DNA of 64,000 bases from CAYNST01 sp964434105 (GTDB taxonomy: Bacteria > Pseudomonadota > Gammaproteobacteria > Pseudomonadales > Cellvibrionaceae). A program made the translations under genes and the position numbers. Of the stretch, positions 47,083 through 57,900 are shown piece by piece; position 1 is the first letter of the stretch; every line of letters starts with the position of its first letter. Under the pieces are notes generated by a model, which saw only the letters and a program-made list of their open reading frames with translations, made no database searches and was not told where the DNA came from. The stretch covers positions 40,043 through 104,042 of the forward strand of contig CAYSTJ010000006.1 in assembly GCA_964434105.1 (NCBI GenBank). Direction: 5' to 3'.

Positions 47083-47802
47083 TTACCGCATATCTATGCC
47101 CGCGTTAATGGATTCAATACAGTTTGAAACCCACTCGAGTAGTTGTTTCGGCTGACTGGCCAAGTAGAAATGTCCTCCGGAAAACTCCTCGTAATAAACC
47201 TGGTTAGTAGTCAGCGGGGCCCAGGCTGACATCTGCGCTCTTGATATCAAAGCGTCTCTTTCACCTCTACACACGAACAACGGGATATCTAACGTGCCTT
47301 CCAGGTTTGGATTAAAAGTTTCGAGTATTTTGAAGTCGGCCCGGATCTTCGGCAAGAAAAAACCTAGTAATTCCCTGTCCTGCAAAATTGCTTCGGGCGT
47401 TCCCCCAATGCGCCGAAGCTCTCGCGCCAGCTCGTTATCTGTCAGTTTATGTAGATCGCGGCGCGGTACCCGGTTCAGTGGCGATCGACCTCCCGATATC
47501 ATCAGAGCGTCTACACGAAGGTCTCCCATTAACTGCAACTTCCTGGCAATCTCATAGGCGACTAAAGCGCCCATGCTATGACCGAAAAAAATGGTTCGAT
47601 CACTGACATCTTGCCGTAAAATTATACTGATAAAGTCATCTACAACCGCCTCCATTGTCGACAACAGCGGCTCGCTAAAGCGAGTACCGCGTCCAGGCAT
47701 TTCCAATGCAGTCACTCGTGTCTTTTCTGGCAGATTCTCTTGCCAGGATCTATAGGTGGCACCGGTGCCGCCAGCGAAAGGAAAACAAAATAGAGTAGTC
47801 AT
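47083..47802 (-). CDS. Type II thioesterase of natural-product biosynthesis
   Basis: 239-residue alpha/beta hydrolase of the discrete (type II) thioesterase group that clears misloaded acyl groups from carrier proteins of NRPS and PKS enzymes. FCFPFAGGTGATYRSW start, GHSMG nucleophile S76, GERDA with D183 and SGGHFYL with H211 give a complete triad, and EMPGRGTRF is typical. It lies on the same strand as the PKS-NRPS operon, separated from it by the convergent hydroxylase gene. It very probably serves the carrier domains of that synthetase. Confidence 0.9.
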   Translation of the reverse strand: MTTLFCFPFAGGTGATYRSWQENLPEKTRVTALEMPGRGTRFSEPLLSTMEAVVDDFISIILRQDVSDRTIFFGHSMGALVAYEIARKLQLMGDLRVDALMISGGRSPLNRVPRRDLHKLTDNELARELRRIGGTPEAILQDRELLGFFLPKIRADFKILETFNPNLEGTLDIPLFVCRGERDALISRAQMSAWAPLTTNQVYYEEFSGGHFYLASQPKQLLEWVSNCIESINAGIDMR

Positions 47803-48392
47803 ATTACTTCGCTATTGCTGGATGAGCCGAATGATAGAAAATGAGGTAGAGCTTGCTCGCCAATGCGCGTTGTCGATTCGTGTATGGTATCACACTGGGT
47901 TGTGTAAGCCCGCATGAGACAAATCGTCAATGGCTGTCAATGGCCAATAACAATGGCCAACGGCCGATCGACTTCTGGGGCCCTCGACTCACTCCCACCA
48001 TTTCGATGTCGAACGGTCAGGAGATTATACGTAATAGGTGGTATTTTGCCAAAAGATTGTCGGATGCACGAATACCTGTCCCGCAAGCCTGGCGATTCAG
48101 AATGATTAAATTGCGACACGAAGGTCTGGTGCAAATGGCCACTTAGATTGACTCACTTATATAATTTTACAGGTTTTCATAAGGCTGCGTTTCGTTGCGT
48201 TAAGTGGCATTTTCCAATAGCTGGTATGGCTATAAAATAACGTGATAACGATATTGACAGTCTGCTGTGGGGGACCCTATTCTAGATGGTTACAGCCGTA
48301 TGGTTCCTTGGTGCTAATCTCTGTATACCGAGTCTTTCAGGGGTAGCAAGTATGGCACTAAAGTTTAGAAGGGCGATCTATGGAGACCTGCC
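47803..48392 (+). other. Divergent regulatory region between thioesterase and hydroxylase genes
   Basis: About 590 bp with no supported gene. A 97-codon frame (47853-48146) has no recognisable product. The region should carry promoters for both flanking genes; the best candidate is the one at 48254-48283. Confidence 0.4.
48254..48283 (+). promoter_or_regulatory. Candidate sigma-70 promoter for the hydroxylase gene
   Basis: TTGACA (perfect -35) and TATTCT (-10, one or two mismatches) separated by 18 bases, about 110 bp ahead of the start codon. Chosen by eye; no experimental support. Confidence 0.35.
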
Positions 48393-49319
48393 GTGATCAA
48401 TGAAATTGAGAGTGAAAGCCAAACCAAGAAAGCAGGTATTTACAAATGGGTCTCTCTACTGTGCTACCCGCTGGTGTTTTTGACTCTTGCGACGGTAGCG
48501 TATTGCGCCGTTACGTACCAGTGGGATTACGGCCCGACAACCTTCTTCTCCTTGCTCGGGGTAGTGACCTATTTCATTATTATGGAGCGAATTATCCCCT
48601 ATAAAAAGGCGTGGTATCAAACCCGTCGAGAGTGGGCACGCGATGGTATGTATTTCCTTTTGGTTATGATCTGCGGTGCGTCCGCGCAGGGCCTTATACG
48701 CATAGGTGCCATGTCGCTTGCCGTCGAAGAAAACGGCTTTGGTCTCTGGCAAAACGCCGTTGCTGCGTTGCTGATTACCTCGTTTATCGGCTACTGGTTA
48801 CACCGAATTGAACACAGAGGTGGCTGGTTGTGGTCGGTGCATGGTATACATCACGTGCCAGACAAAGTGAATTTGACTAACAACGGTGTGGTGCATATGT
48901 TTGAGGTGGTTCTGAGCGCTCTTTTAACACAGCTGCCACTGGTTGTGCTTGGCATATCCGAGGCGGGTATGTTTATCGCCGGGCTTTTTACCGTTCTCCA
49001 GGGTTATTTTATTCACGCCAATATCAACGTAAACCTGCGTCCGTTGCATTGGCTAATAGCGACGCCTGAGTTGCATCGGTTCCACCACAGTAACAAGATG
49101 GTGGAAGCAGGCAACTACGGTGCAGAGGTCATGATTTGGGATAAGCTCTTTGGAACCAGTGTCTGGCATGCTAATCAGGAATCGTTGCAAATCGGTGTTG
49201 TGGATCCCAGCAAATTTCCTTCTCCGTTTAGTATTTGGCGAGGCATCTTGCACCCCGTCACCTATTTTTTTCGCAAAACCACTAAAGCGCCACTTAGTAC
49301 CAGCGAACCACAGCTATGA
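48393..49319 (+). CDS. Sterol desaturase/fatty acid hydroxylase-family protein (PTM hydroxylase SD-like)
   Basis: 308-residue integral membrane diiron oxygenase. Several hydrophobic helices are visible, and the histidine ligands are H137-x3-H141 (HRIEH), H150-x2-HH (HGIHH) and H228-x2-HH (HRFHH). In PTM clusters the homologue (SD in the HSAF cluster, FtdA in the frontalamide cluster) hydroxylates the ornithine-derived part of the macrolactam. The start is GTG 48393 with GGAG upstream. It is transcribed toward the oxidoreductase-synthetase operon (convergent), unlike the usual co-directional order. Confidence 0.88.
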   Translation: MINEIESESQTKKAGIYKWVSLLCYPLVFLTLATVAYCAVTYQWDYGPTTFFSLLGVVTYFIIMERIIPYKKAWYQTRREWARDGMYFLLVMICGASAQGLIRIGAMSLAVEENGFGLWQNAVAALLITSFIGYWLHRIEHRGGWLWSVHGIHHVPDKVNLTNNGVVHMFEVVLSALLTQLPLVVLGISEAGMFIAGLFTVLQGYFIHANINVNLRPLHWLIATPELHRFHHSNKMVEAGNYGAEVMIWDKLFGTSVWHANQESLQIGVVDPSKFPSPFSIWRGILHPVTYFFRKTTKAPLSTSEPQL

Positions 49320-49477
49320 CATAGGTGGAGCCTGGGTGGTGAGGCTGCGCGTCGACGCTTCATTCCGCTTGGTCAACCATGTTCAAATGGGATAAGGGGC
49401 GCAGTGTCGGCGGCTCTTCAATTGTTACGCACGCTTGATAGGAATAGGTGCTCACGGTTGGCAAAAAATGGTGGTGT

Positions 49478-51310
49478 TCACGTGGGACCAAAAAGCGCAA
49501 TGTCTTCACCTTCTGCTTTGCGGTGCGTGTTCAAATCAGTCTGCGAGCGCTTTCCATTCGCTTTTGAGTTGCTATCCTGCACATCCTTACCCTCAAATGT
49601 GGGCTGGTAAAGTTGCCATTCTGTGCGTGGCGGCAGCACCACATGGGTTGGCGGTAGCGCACCTTCCTCAATGTGCGCCGTAAATTTCTTGTTATCGTCC
49701 TTGCAAATAAACTGCATCACATGCCGGCCTGCCGCGGCGGCGCGAATCAGGCCGCCGGTGGTGGCCCATACGCCCGAGAAATAGAAGTTGTCAAGCCCAG
49801 GCAGACCTGGCCCGTTGCGTTTTACCTCGTCCTCCAGGGTTTCGCCGCTTTCAACAAAGGGCTGCCAGCCTAAGACGGAACCGTCATAATTGTTGGTATA
49901 GCGCACCTGTGTCATCGGCGTTGCGATGTCGCGTACGCTAATGGATGCTCTCAACCCTGGCAGATAGGTTTCTAGAAAGTCGATGATTGCCGCGGCGGTC
50001 TCCTTTTTTGCCTTCTGGTAGGCGTGACCACGGCGAATGGGTAGGGTATGAACGATTTCTCCATCGATTTCGCGGGGTGCTTGTTCTGTGCCATCGGTTA
50101 GGTTGCGCCAAGGCGCAATATCGCAAAAATAGCTGATGTAAAGCATGCTGGTGTTTTCGGGCGCAAGCTCAGGGTAAAGCCCGTTGCGTAGCTGTACGTT
50201 AATGCTTGGATGCCGTAGGCCAGGCAGCTTTTTGGCGAGCGCGTCCGGTAGTACGTATGTTGTGCAGTATTCGGCCTCAGGTAATGGTCTTTTAAGACCT
50301 AAAAAGACTGTGAAATAACCGGGAAATACCATCTCGGGTTGCTTAATGCATTCGGTGTAAAGCTTCTGGTAGACGGGCGTAAGGTAGTGCCCCTTAAGCA
50401 TTTTCATGATCGTCGTGTGGCCGTCGGCAGCTGAAACAATAATGTCCGCAAAGTGCTCGGTGCCATCGGTCAGTCGTACCCCAACAGCTTTGTTATTTTC
50501 AACAAGAATCTCTTCAACTTTGGCGTTGTAGGTCACTTTTCCGCCCAATCGCTTTAGTCGTGCCTCAACGGAGTTGGCGAGTTCCAGTGAGCCGCCTTCA
50601 GGTACGCCGGCCGAAAGCTCTGCGTGGGATGCTAGCTGAAAGTAAAATGGCAGTACCGGGAAGTTAGGGTGCTTCTCGTAGAGAATAAGGTTAAACGCCT
50701 CTTGTAGTGCGGGGTTCTGAAACTTTTTTGAGTAATCTGTCATCAGTTCGGTGATGGTTTTACGGATGAGGTTAAAATAGGGAATGAAAGAGGCCATCAT
50801 TTTGGTGCGTTCCCAAAAACTCATTAGTCCCACGGGACGCAAAAAGGGGTAAACCTTCAGGCATTCAATGAATTTTCGCAGACCTTTGCAAAATTGTTCG
50901 ATTTGTTTTTTATCTTCCGGTGCCAACGCGGTGAGGTGCGATTGCAACTTGTTCGGGTCGGAGTAAAAGCGAACCTGGGTTCCATCAGTGGTGGTGACGA
51001 TGTTGAATATCTCGGGATGACGTACTTCTTTGCCGTCCAGCCCGCCAATCTCACGCCAAATTTGATGCATTTCATTACCTGGACCGCTGCCGAGCAACCA
51101 GCTTACGCACCAGTCGAAAGTGAATTCACCTTTTTGCCAGCCGGTGCAGCACCCACCAGGAATCTCGTGCATCTCCAGTACGTGGCTGTCATAGCCATTC
51201 ATCTGGGCATAGCAGGCGGTAGATAAGCCGCCGAGGCCACCGCCAATAATGATCATGGTACGACGCTCTGAGAGTGAAGTGTCACTACCGATTGGATGTC
51301 TTTTAAACAT
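49478..51310 (-). CDS. FAD-dependent phytoene-desaturase-like oxidoreductase (PTM ring-forming type)
   Basis: 610-residue flavoprotein of the CrtI/CrtISO and retinol-saturase superfamily. The dinucleotide motif IIGGGLGGLSTACYA starts near residue 21, with GGCCTGW after the second strand, and the C-terminal FAD segment is GVWATTGGLIRAAAAGRHV. In PTM clusters such enzymes (OX1-OX3 in HSAF, IkaB in ikarugamycin) close the carbocycles on the polyene chains. No carotenoid genes are nearby, so a carotenoid role is unlikely. About 70 residues after the flavin domain form a charged, low-complexity tail. It starts one base after the truncated paralogue's stop. Confidence 0.88.
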   Translation of the reverse strand: MFKRHPIGSDTSLSERRTMIIIGGGLGGLSTACYAQMNGYDSHVLEMHEIPGGCCTGWQKGEFTFDWCVSWLLGSGPGNEMHQIWREIGGLDGKEVRHPEIFNIVTTTDGTQVRFYSDPNKLQSHLTALAPEDKKQIEQFCKGLRKFIECLKVYPFLRPVGLMSFWERTKMMASFIPYFNLIRKTITELMTDYSKKFQNPALQEAFNLILYEKHPNFPVLPFYFQLASHAELSAGVPEGGSLELANSVEARLKRLGGKVTYNAKVEEILVENNKAVGVRLTDGTEHFADIIVSAADGHTTIMKMLKGHYLTPVYQKLYTECIKQPEMVFPGYFTVFLGLKRPLPEAEYCTTYVLPDALAKKLPGLRHPSINVQLRNGLYPELAPENTSMLYISYFCDIAPWRNLTDGTEQAPREIDGEIVHTLPIRRGHAYQKAKKETAAAIIDFLETYLPGLRASISVRDIATPMTQVRYTNNYDGSVLGWQPFVESGETLEDEVKRNGPGLPGLDNFYFSGVWATTGGLIRAAAAGRHVMQFICKDDNKKFTAHIEEGALPPTHVVLPPRTEWQLYQPTFEGKDVQDSNSKANGKRSQTDLNTHRKAEGEDIALFGPT

Positions 51311-51311
51311 T

Positions 51312-51977
51312 TTAAACCTCGGTCAATAAGGAATTTTCAAGGGAATGCTGCGGAGATAGAATGGGCGGGGTTGCCACTAAAAATGGGTGATTAATGCGTG
51401 TTGCGAAGGTTTCCGAAGATGTCGCGCCGGTGTACAAAAACAACGGAAACGACGGCAATATTCTTGCGAGCAGAGAGGCCTTTTGCTTTTGTGATGGCTT
51501 TGGCATCAATCCCCGATGAATGTTCACCTTTAAAAATCCGTGGACGGCATCAAATAAACTGCGAGTTTCTTTGAGCCCATCAGGCGCAGTACTTAACATG
51601 TGTGCTTGCAATCGGACCTGGCGGTTGCAAAATTCTACCGCATCGCCCGTTCCTGAAGCTAAGCGGTTAGCGCGCGCGACGTCTTTCACGGCTTTGCTGA
51701 CAAGGGCGTCGAGTTTCAGCCAGACCTGGTTCGCTTCATTGCCCTCGTCGCTGTCAGGTAACCCCTCAATGCAATAGTCAAACACGTCACTGTCACGCGC
51801 CCAATCGGCACAGCATCCGTCTGTGAATTGTTGGCGTTCCAGACTGTGCGTATTAAAGCCATTCATTCGCAGGTAGCAGTCAATGGCAGGGCCGGTGACA
51901 CCGGCCCTGCCACTCACCACAATTGGGTTCGCGCTGGATCCATCAATGGTAGAATTTTGGGGATCTCTTTTAGGCAT
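51312..51977 (-). CDS. Truncated, degenerate paralogue of the PTM oxidoreductase
   Basis: 221-residue frame that aligns with the first ~200 residues of the adjacent oxidoreductase: CYLRMNGFNTHSLE against CYAQMNGYDSHVLE, DGCCADWA against GGCCTGWQ, GNEANQVWLKLDAL against GNEMHQIWREIGGL, and the RLQAHMLSTAPD region. The FAD motif is broken (RAGVTG in place of GGGLGG) and the whole C-terminal FAD and substrate half is absent, so it cannot be an active enzyme of this family. Yet it has no stop or frameshift, overlaps the synthetase end by eight bases (shared ATG in GATGCC), and ends one base before the intact copy. Either a decaying duplicate or a retained accessory protein. Confidence 0.8.
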   Translation of the reverse strand: MPKRDPQNSTIDGSSANPIVVSGRAGVTGPAIDCYLRMNGFNTHSLERQQFTDGCCADWARDSDVFDYCIEGLPDSDEGNEANQVWLKLDALVSKAVKDVARANRLASGTGDAVEFCNRQVRLQAHMLSTAPDGLKETRSLFDAVHGFLKVNIHRGLMPKPSQKQKASLLARILPSFPLFLYTGATSSETFATRINHPFLVATPPILSPQHSLENSLLTEV

Positions 51978-54900
51978 CCAGTGCCTCCAGCTCGACAGTG
52001 GCTATCTCAACGCCTTTCGGTTGTTGATGTTTGAACGCATTGCGCATTAAGTCGGCGTTGACATCACTGTGCTCGCTATCGAGCATATCGGCATGCAGTC
52101 CCGCGCCCTGGAGCACCGTCACATGTGCGGATGAACTGTGCCAGCTGCCTTCCTGTCCGCTTTGGTAGAAGGCAAGTTTGGTAACATCGGCCAGTACGGT
52201 AATGGGCGCAATGATGGTGCCTGCGTTAATGGTGCGGCTGCTAAAGTCGATGTAGTCCCGCGCCTGAGCGAGCGTTTCTTTCTCGATGATGCTGGAGCCT
52301 GTGTGTTTCTGCAGATGCTCGCGCAGTTCCGCCTCGAATTCCGCCAAGTGCTGATCTTTAAACTCAAAGGCTTCTGCGATGCGGTACGAGTCCAAAATGA
52401 CGACGTGATCAACAGTCGCCCCACGGGCCTCAAGCACTTTTGCGACTTCGAAGGCGAGGTTGCCACCCAGCGAATAGCCCACCAGTGTGTAGGGGCTATT
52501 GGGTTGCAGTTTCTGCATCCAATCAGCGTAGGCTTCAACTTTGTCATCGCCCGAGAGGTAGTTAAAGGCGAGTAAATGGTATTCCGGGATGGATTCCGCA
52601 AACTGTCGGTAAACCAGCCCGTGACCGCCAGCCGGCGGCAAGCAGAAGAGGGTGGGCAAGTTGCGGTCATTAAAGTGTAAAAATGGCTGGGCGCCTTGCT
52701 CGCGGCCAATAATAATGTGCTCTAATGTTTTGGCCATGCCGTAAAGCGTGGAGGTTTTGAAAAGCTGGCTCACCGCGACTTCAACGTTGAACTCTTTTTG
52801 TAGAAGGTAAATCATTTCAATCAACTTAATGGAACTGCCGCCCAGTTCGAAAAAGTCTTGTTGCAGGCCTGCCTGCTCAATACCCAGAAGGGACTTCCAA
52901 TGTTCGGCCATGCGTACCTCATACAGGGTTTGCGCAGGTTCGATCAGCTCTTGGCTCATATCCGGCAGGGGTAGGGCGGTATGGTCGACCTTGCCATTGG
53001 GCGATAAAGGCAAACTGTTCACAATCACGAACCAGGCCGGAATCATGTAGGTGGGCAAGACGCCGCCGAGGTGTTGCCGCATCAGTTTGGCGTCGAGCGT
53101 GTCTGTTTCACCGCGGGCAGCAATAGTTGCCCGTTCCGGGTCGGCAACGCAGTAGGCGCACAGTTGCCCTTCGCCTTGCGCGTCTTCGCGCACCACCACG
53201 ACGGCCTGGGCAACTTCCGGCATTTGCTCAAGCGCACTTTCAATTTCGCCTGTTTCTACCCGATGGCCACGCACTTTTACTTGGTTGTCGGCGCGCCCGA
53301 GCAGCTGCAGATTACCCGTTGCATCCCATTTGGCCAGATCGCCAGTGCGATAGGCGCGTCGGGCCTTTCCCTCCAGGTTGATTTCAACAAAGCGTTGAGC
53401 AGTCAGCTCTGGTGCGTTCAGGTAACCCAGGCCAACGCCCTTACCGGCGATATAAAGCTCACCCGGTACGCCTTTGGGCAGGAGCTGCTGGTGGCTGTCG
53501 AGGACATACACCTCGCTGTTAGCAAATGGCTTGCCGATAGGTGCCATACGACTCGGTTCAAGGTCGTCGGTTGCGCCCTCAAAGAACGTGCTATCAATGG
53601 TGGCTTCGCTCAGGCCGTAGGAGTTGACGACGCGGTTAACGCATAAGGTTTGCAGCTGGCGCAACTCTTCCACTTTCCAGGCGTCCGAACCGACCGCTAG
53701 CAACTTGATAAAGTCGAGACGTAAATCCTCTTGTTCGCAGTAATGCATTAGCCCGCGGGCAACGGCAGGTACGCATTCCAAACAATCCACTCGCTCGTCG
53801 AGGAGTGTTTGGTAAAGGCGCGCGGTGTTGAAAAGCAGGTCGCGCCCGATCATTACCAAAGTGCCACCCGAGCAGAGCGCGCGCAGCCAGTCACCGGCGA
53901 ATACGTCAAACGAAAAGCTGGCGAGTTGAGCGAACGTACCGATGTCCTTTTGCAGGCGATAGCTTTCTTGCCAGCCTTGATAGGCTGCCGCCAGATTGCC
54001 GTGGCTTATCTGTACGGCCTTTGGTTTGCCGGTGGAGCCCGATGTGTAGATCACATATGCAAGGTCGGAAGCCTGAGGCGTGGCAAGGGAGCCTGTCTGA
54101 GGTGTGCGCAGCATGTCGTGGTTAAGCGACAGTGCCGTGCCTTGCCAGGTGCTAAAGCGAGGCAAAATATGCTCGCCCGTCAATACATAGCGGGCTTTGG
54201 CATGTTCGAGCATGTAGGTTAAGCGGTCGTCAGGGTAGTCTGGGTCGAGCGGCAAATAAGCGGCGCCTGCTTTTAAAATACCCAACAGGGCGACCATTAG
54301 CTCGGGGGATTTGGGTGCGCACAGTGCGACAATATCGCCTTTACCCACGCCCATTTCTTTTAGGTTACGGGCGAAACAATCGGAACTCTCCACCAGTTGG
54401 CGGTAGGTCAGGCATACGCGCCCGTCACCTTCAGAATGAGCGGGCATTATAAGTGCTGGGGCGCTGGAACCGCCAAATTGGTCGATAAGGGTGGTGACTG
54501 CCGGGCAATCATCGATTTGTTGCTGACAGCCGCTCCAAAACCCTAAGAGTTGCTCGCTTTCTTCGTCAGTTAACATATCAAGCTCGCTGATCGGCGCGCT
54601 CGGGCTTTCCAGCATGGATGCCAGCAAATTGACATAATGTTGGGCGAAGCGCTGGATTGTCCCGGCGTGGAACAGGTCGGTGTTGTACTTGAATACGCAG
54701 TGGAACTTGCCTTCGGCTTCGTCTTCGTAGGCGGAGAGCGTGATATCAAACTGGCCTTCTTCTTCAGGCAGTTCGATGTAGTCGAGGCGGTAGCCGTATT
54801 GCTCGGTTGACACCTTGTGGGCAAGCAATATGAACATTGCCTGGAAGACTGCCGAGCGACTGGGGTCGTGCTTCAAACCAAGTTTGTCGACCAGCATTAC

Positions 54901-57900
54901 AAAGGGGTATTCCTGGTTATCCAGACCGTTAAGCACGCTTTTCTGCACTTGCTCCAAGAGCTGCAGCGTATTGGGCTTGCCTGCCAGGCTGGCGTGAAGC
55001 GGCAGGGGGTTTACAAAATAGCCATAAAGGTTAGCGAATTCCGGTTCGGTGCGGCCCATGACCGGGCTTCCCACAATAATGTCATCCTGGCCGCTGTAGC
55101 GGTGTAGCAGTCCGTAGTAGGCCGACAGCAGTACCATAAACACGGTGCTGCCTTGTTTTTGCGCCAGCTTGTGAATGCGTTGGGTAAGGCTTTTATCCAG
55201 CACAAAAAACTCAGAGGCACCGTTGTTGGTCTGCACCGCCGGGCGAGGTTTATCGATCGGCAAGTTCAGTGCAGGAATTTCTGCCGGCAGTGTTTCCATC
55301 CAGTAGTTTTCCATGGCTTTGGCACGCGGGCTCGCGAGGAACTGATTTTGCCAGTTTACGTAGTCCAGATAGCGCGCTTTAGCCGGTGGCAGGGTGACGC
55401 TTTCGCCGCGGCCTGCACCTTCATAGAGAGCCAGAAGTTCCTCAATAAAGGTGAAGGTCGAAATGGCGTCGGAAATGATATGGTGTACTGCCTTCATCAT
55501 CACCCAGCGATCGTCCGCCAGGCGGTACAGGCGAAAACGCATGAGTGGGTCGGTCGCAAGGTTGTAGGGTTTGCGGTATTCTTCAATAATGTGGTTGTAG
55601 ACCGCCTTCCACGGTGAACCGGCCATATCGACAAGCGCGATGTCCTCCTTTGGCGCGTCGCTGATGATCTGTACGGCTTGCCCGTTTTTTTGCACGAAAT
55701 TAGCACGTAACAGCGGATGGCGTTTAATAAGCGTGCCAACGGCACCGAACATACGCTCGGGGTTAAGCGCTGCGCGAATCTCCACCGCGCCGCCAATGTT
55801 GTAGGCAAAGCCATCAGGGTTTAAGTGCTTCAAGAACCACAATGCGGTTTGGTTTTGCGAAAGTGGGAATTCGTGCTCGGTGGTGTAGAGCTTGATATCA
55901 CTCGCTTTCATGCTCGCATCGCTGTCGGCCAGTCGGGTGTTTAAGCCGGTTTGCAGTTGCGCCAGCAATTCACTGACCGTTGTGCCGGACAACAGGGAAA
56001 CGACCGGTAGTGAGACATTGAGCTCGCGTTGAATTCGCGCACGAAGCTCGATGGCAAGCAATGAGTCCAGCCCGAGCTCGCTTAGGTTGCCATCGTCAGT
56101 GATCAGCTCGGACTTAACGCGCAGCACATCACTTACCACAAAGGCAAAGTGTTCTCGCAGCAGTTGTGGGCGGCTTTCTTCGGGCGCCTGGTTGTAGCGC
56201 TCGGCAAAGCTGCCGGTATCGGCGTCGTTTGCGCCTTCGTTGGCTGTAGCAAGTTCGGCAATAATGGGTGGCATTTCTTGATACCAGGCATTAAAGAGCG
56301 GCCAATCGACTACGGTGTTCACCATGAGCTGTGCGTAATCTTGACCCATGATGCGTTCCATGACATTCATGCCCGCCTCGGCGGCGATGGAATTCATACC
56401 GCGGCTATTGCGGTAGTGCTCTATCAGTCCGAGCTCTTCGATCATGCCGGTAGCCCATGGGCCCCAATCGATGGCAAGCGCGGGTAAGCCTTGCGCCCGG
56501 CGATAATGTGCCAATGCATCAAGGAAAGCATTGCCGGCAGCGTAGTTCGTCTGCCCGCCCGTGGTCAGCAGTGATGCCACCGAGGCGAACATCACGAAGT
56601 GGTCGATCGGTTCATCAAGGAAGGTGCGATGTAATAAATAGCCGCCCAGGACTTTGGGGTGATAGGCGGCGTTGAAGGCTTCGAGCGTCATTTCGGGCAG
56701 TAGCGAATCCCGCACCTGACCGGCTAGATGAAAGATGCCACGTATGGGCGGCAGCGCTTCGGCTTTGAAGCTTTGGTACCAGGTATTTAAGCTTGCTGAT
56801 GAGCTAACATCTACGGCGGCCGTAATCACTTCAGCACCCAGGTTTTCAAGTTCTCGAATGAAGTGAATCTTGGCCTGCGCCGGTGAGTCACCTTCTAATG
56901 CAGCCCAACTACTGCGGGCTGGCACAGGGGTGCGGCCCATCATTACCAGCTTGCGTGCGCCGCGCTTGGCGAGTGTGCGACAGACGAGTTGGCCGAGTGC
57001 ACCAAACGCACCGGTGATGACATAGCAGCCGTCGGGACGAAGGCGCACAGGTAAGGGCTTTGATAAGTTGGAGGCTTGCTGTAAGCGGCATACGTGGCGT
57101 CTGCCCTGGCGCCAGGCGACTTCTCCTTCGTAGATGCCTGCAGTTGTGTCGGTATGCAGTTCTGCGAGCAATTGGGCGGCCGCACATTCCGCGTCGTTGC
57201 CAGGATCCAGGTCGATCAGGCTGCCGCGATTGCTCAGGAGCTCTTGATACCAAAGTACGCGGCCCATTCCCCAGACGGCTGCGGCGAGCGGGTTAGGGCT
57301 CTCGTCTGAACTGACTGCCTGCGCACCGCTGGTGGCGATAAGCATACGTGCGCCGATTTTCTGGCTTAAAAGCGCCTGCGCTAATGCAACTACTGGGTAC
57401 GTGCCGACAGTAGTGTTCGCGCGTAATTGCTCGGTACTGTAATCTGCTACAGGCGGCGCGTTTAAATGATTTAAATAAAGAATGCCATCACATGCACCCA
57501 GCGTGCTTAAATGAGCGACCAGCTTTGCCGCCTGTGTTTCATCGGACGGCTTCCAGCTGGCCGCTTTACCTTCTGTGCTGATGCCGACGGGTTTGTCCGG
57601 CGTGATTAACACATAGTCCTGTTTCGCGTTGTTCAATTGGTCGAGAAGTGCGCGCACCACTGGCTGGTTCACTTCACCGAAGAGCCACAATTTGCCATCG
57701 CCCGCATTAAAGGCAGGAAGTTGGTCGGTGCCTTGTATTTCTGGCAGGGGGCGTTCGCGCCATGCAACTTCCGTTAACCAGTTATCGATGGTGCTGGTGG
57801 CTACTTTGCTGGCTACTTGCTCGACGTTGGTTGCGCGGAAGCCTTGAATACTGCCGAGGTATTGGCACGCGTCGTTGTAGACGTGAATGTTGCCCACAAT

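Noticed and set aside
47853..48146. 97-codon frame between thioesterase and hydroxylase
   Set aside because: No recognisable product, and it occupies a region expected to be regulatory.
49478..51310. Carotenoid desaturase or isomerase
   Set aside because: Fold is the same, but there are no crt genes nearby and the synthetase neighbour points to PTM ring formation.
52981..54453. Adenylation code with Cys at position 278
   Set aside because: This came from aligning the proline one residue off; with the correct spacing from position 235, Glu2535 falls at 278.
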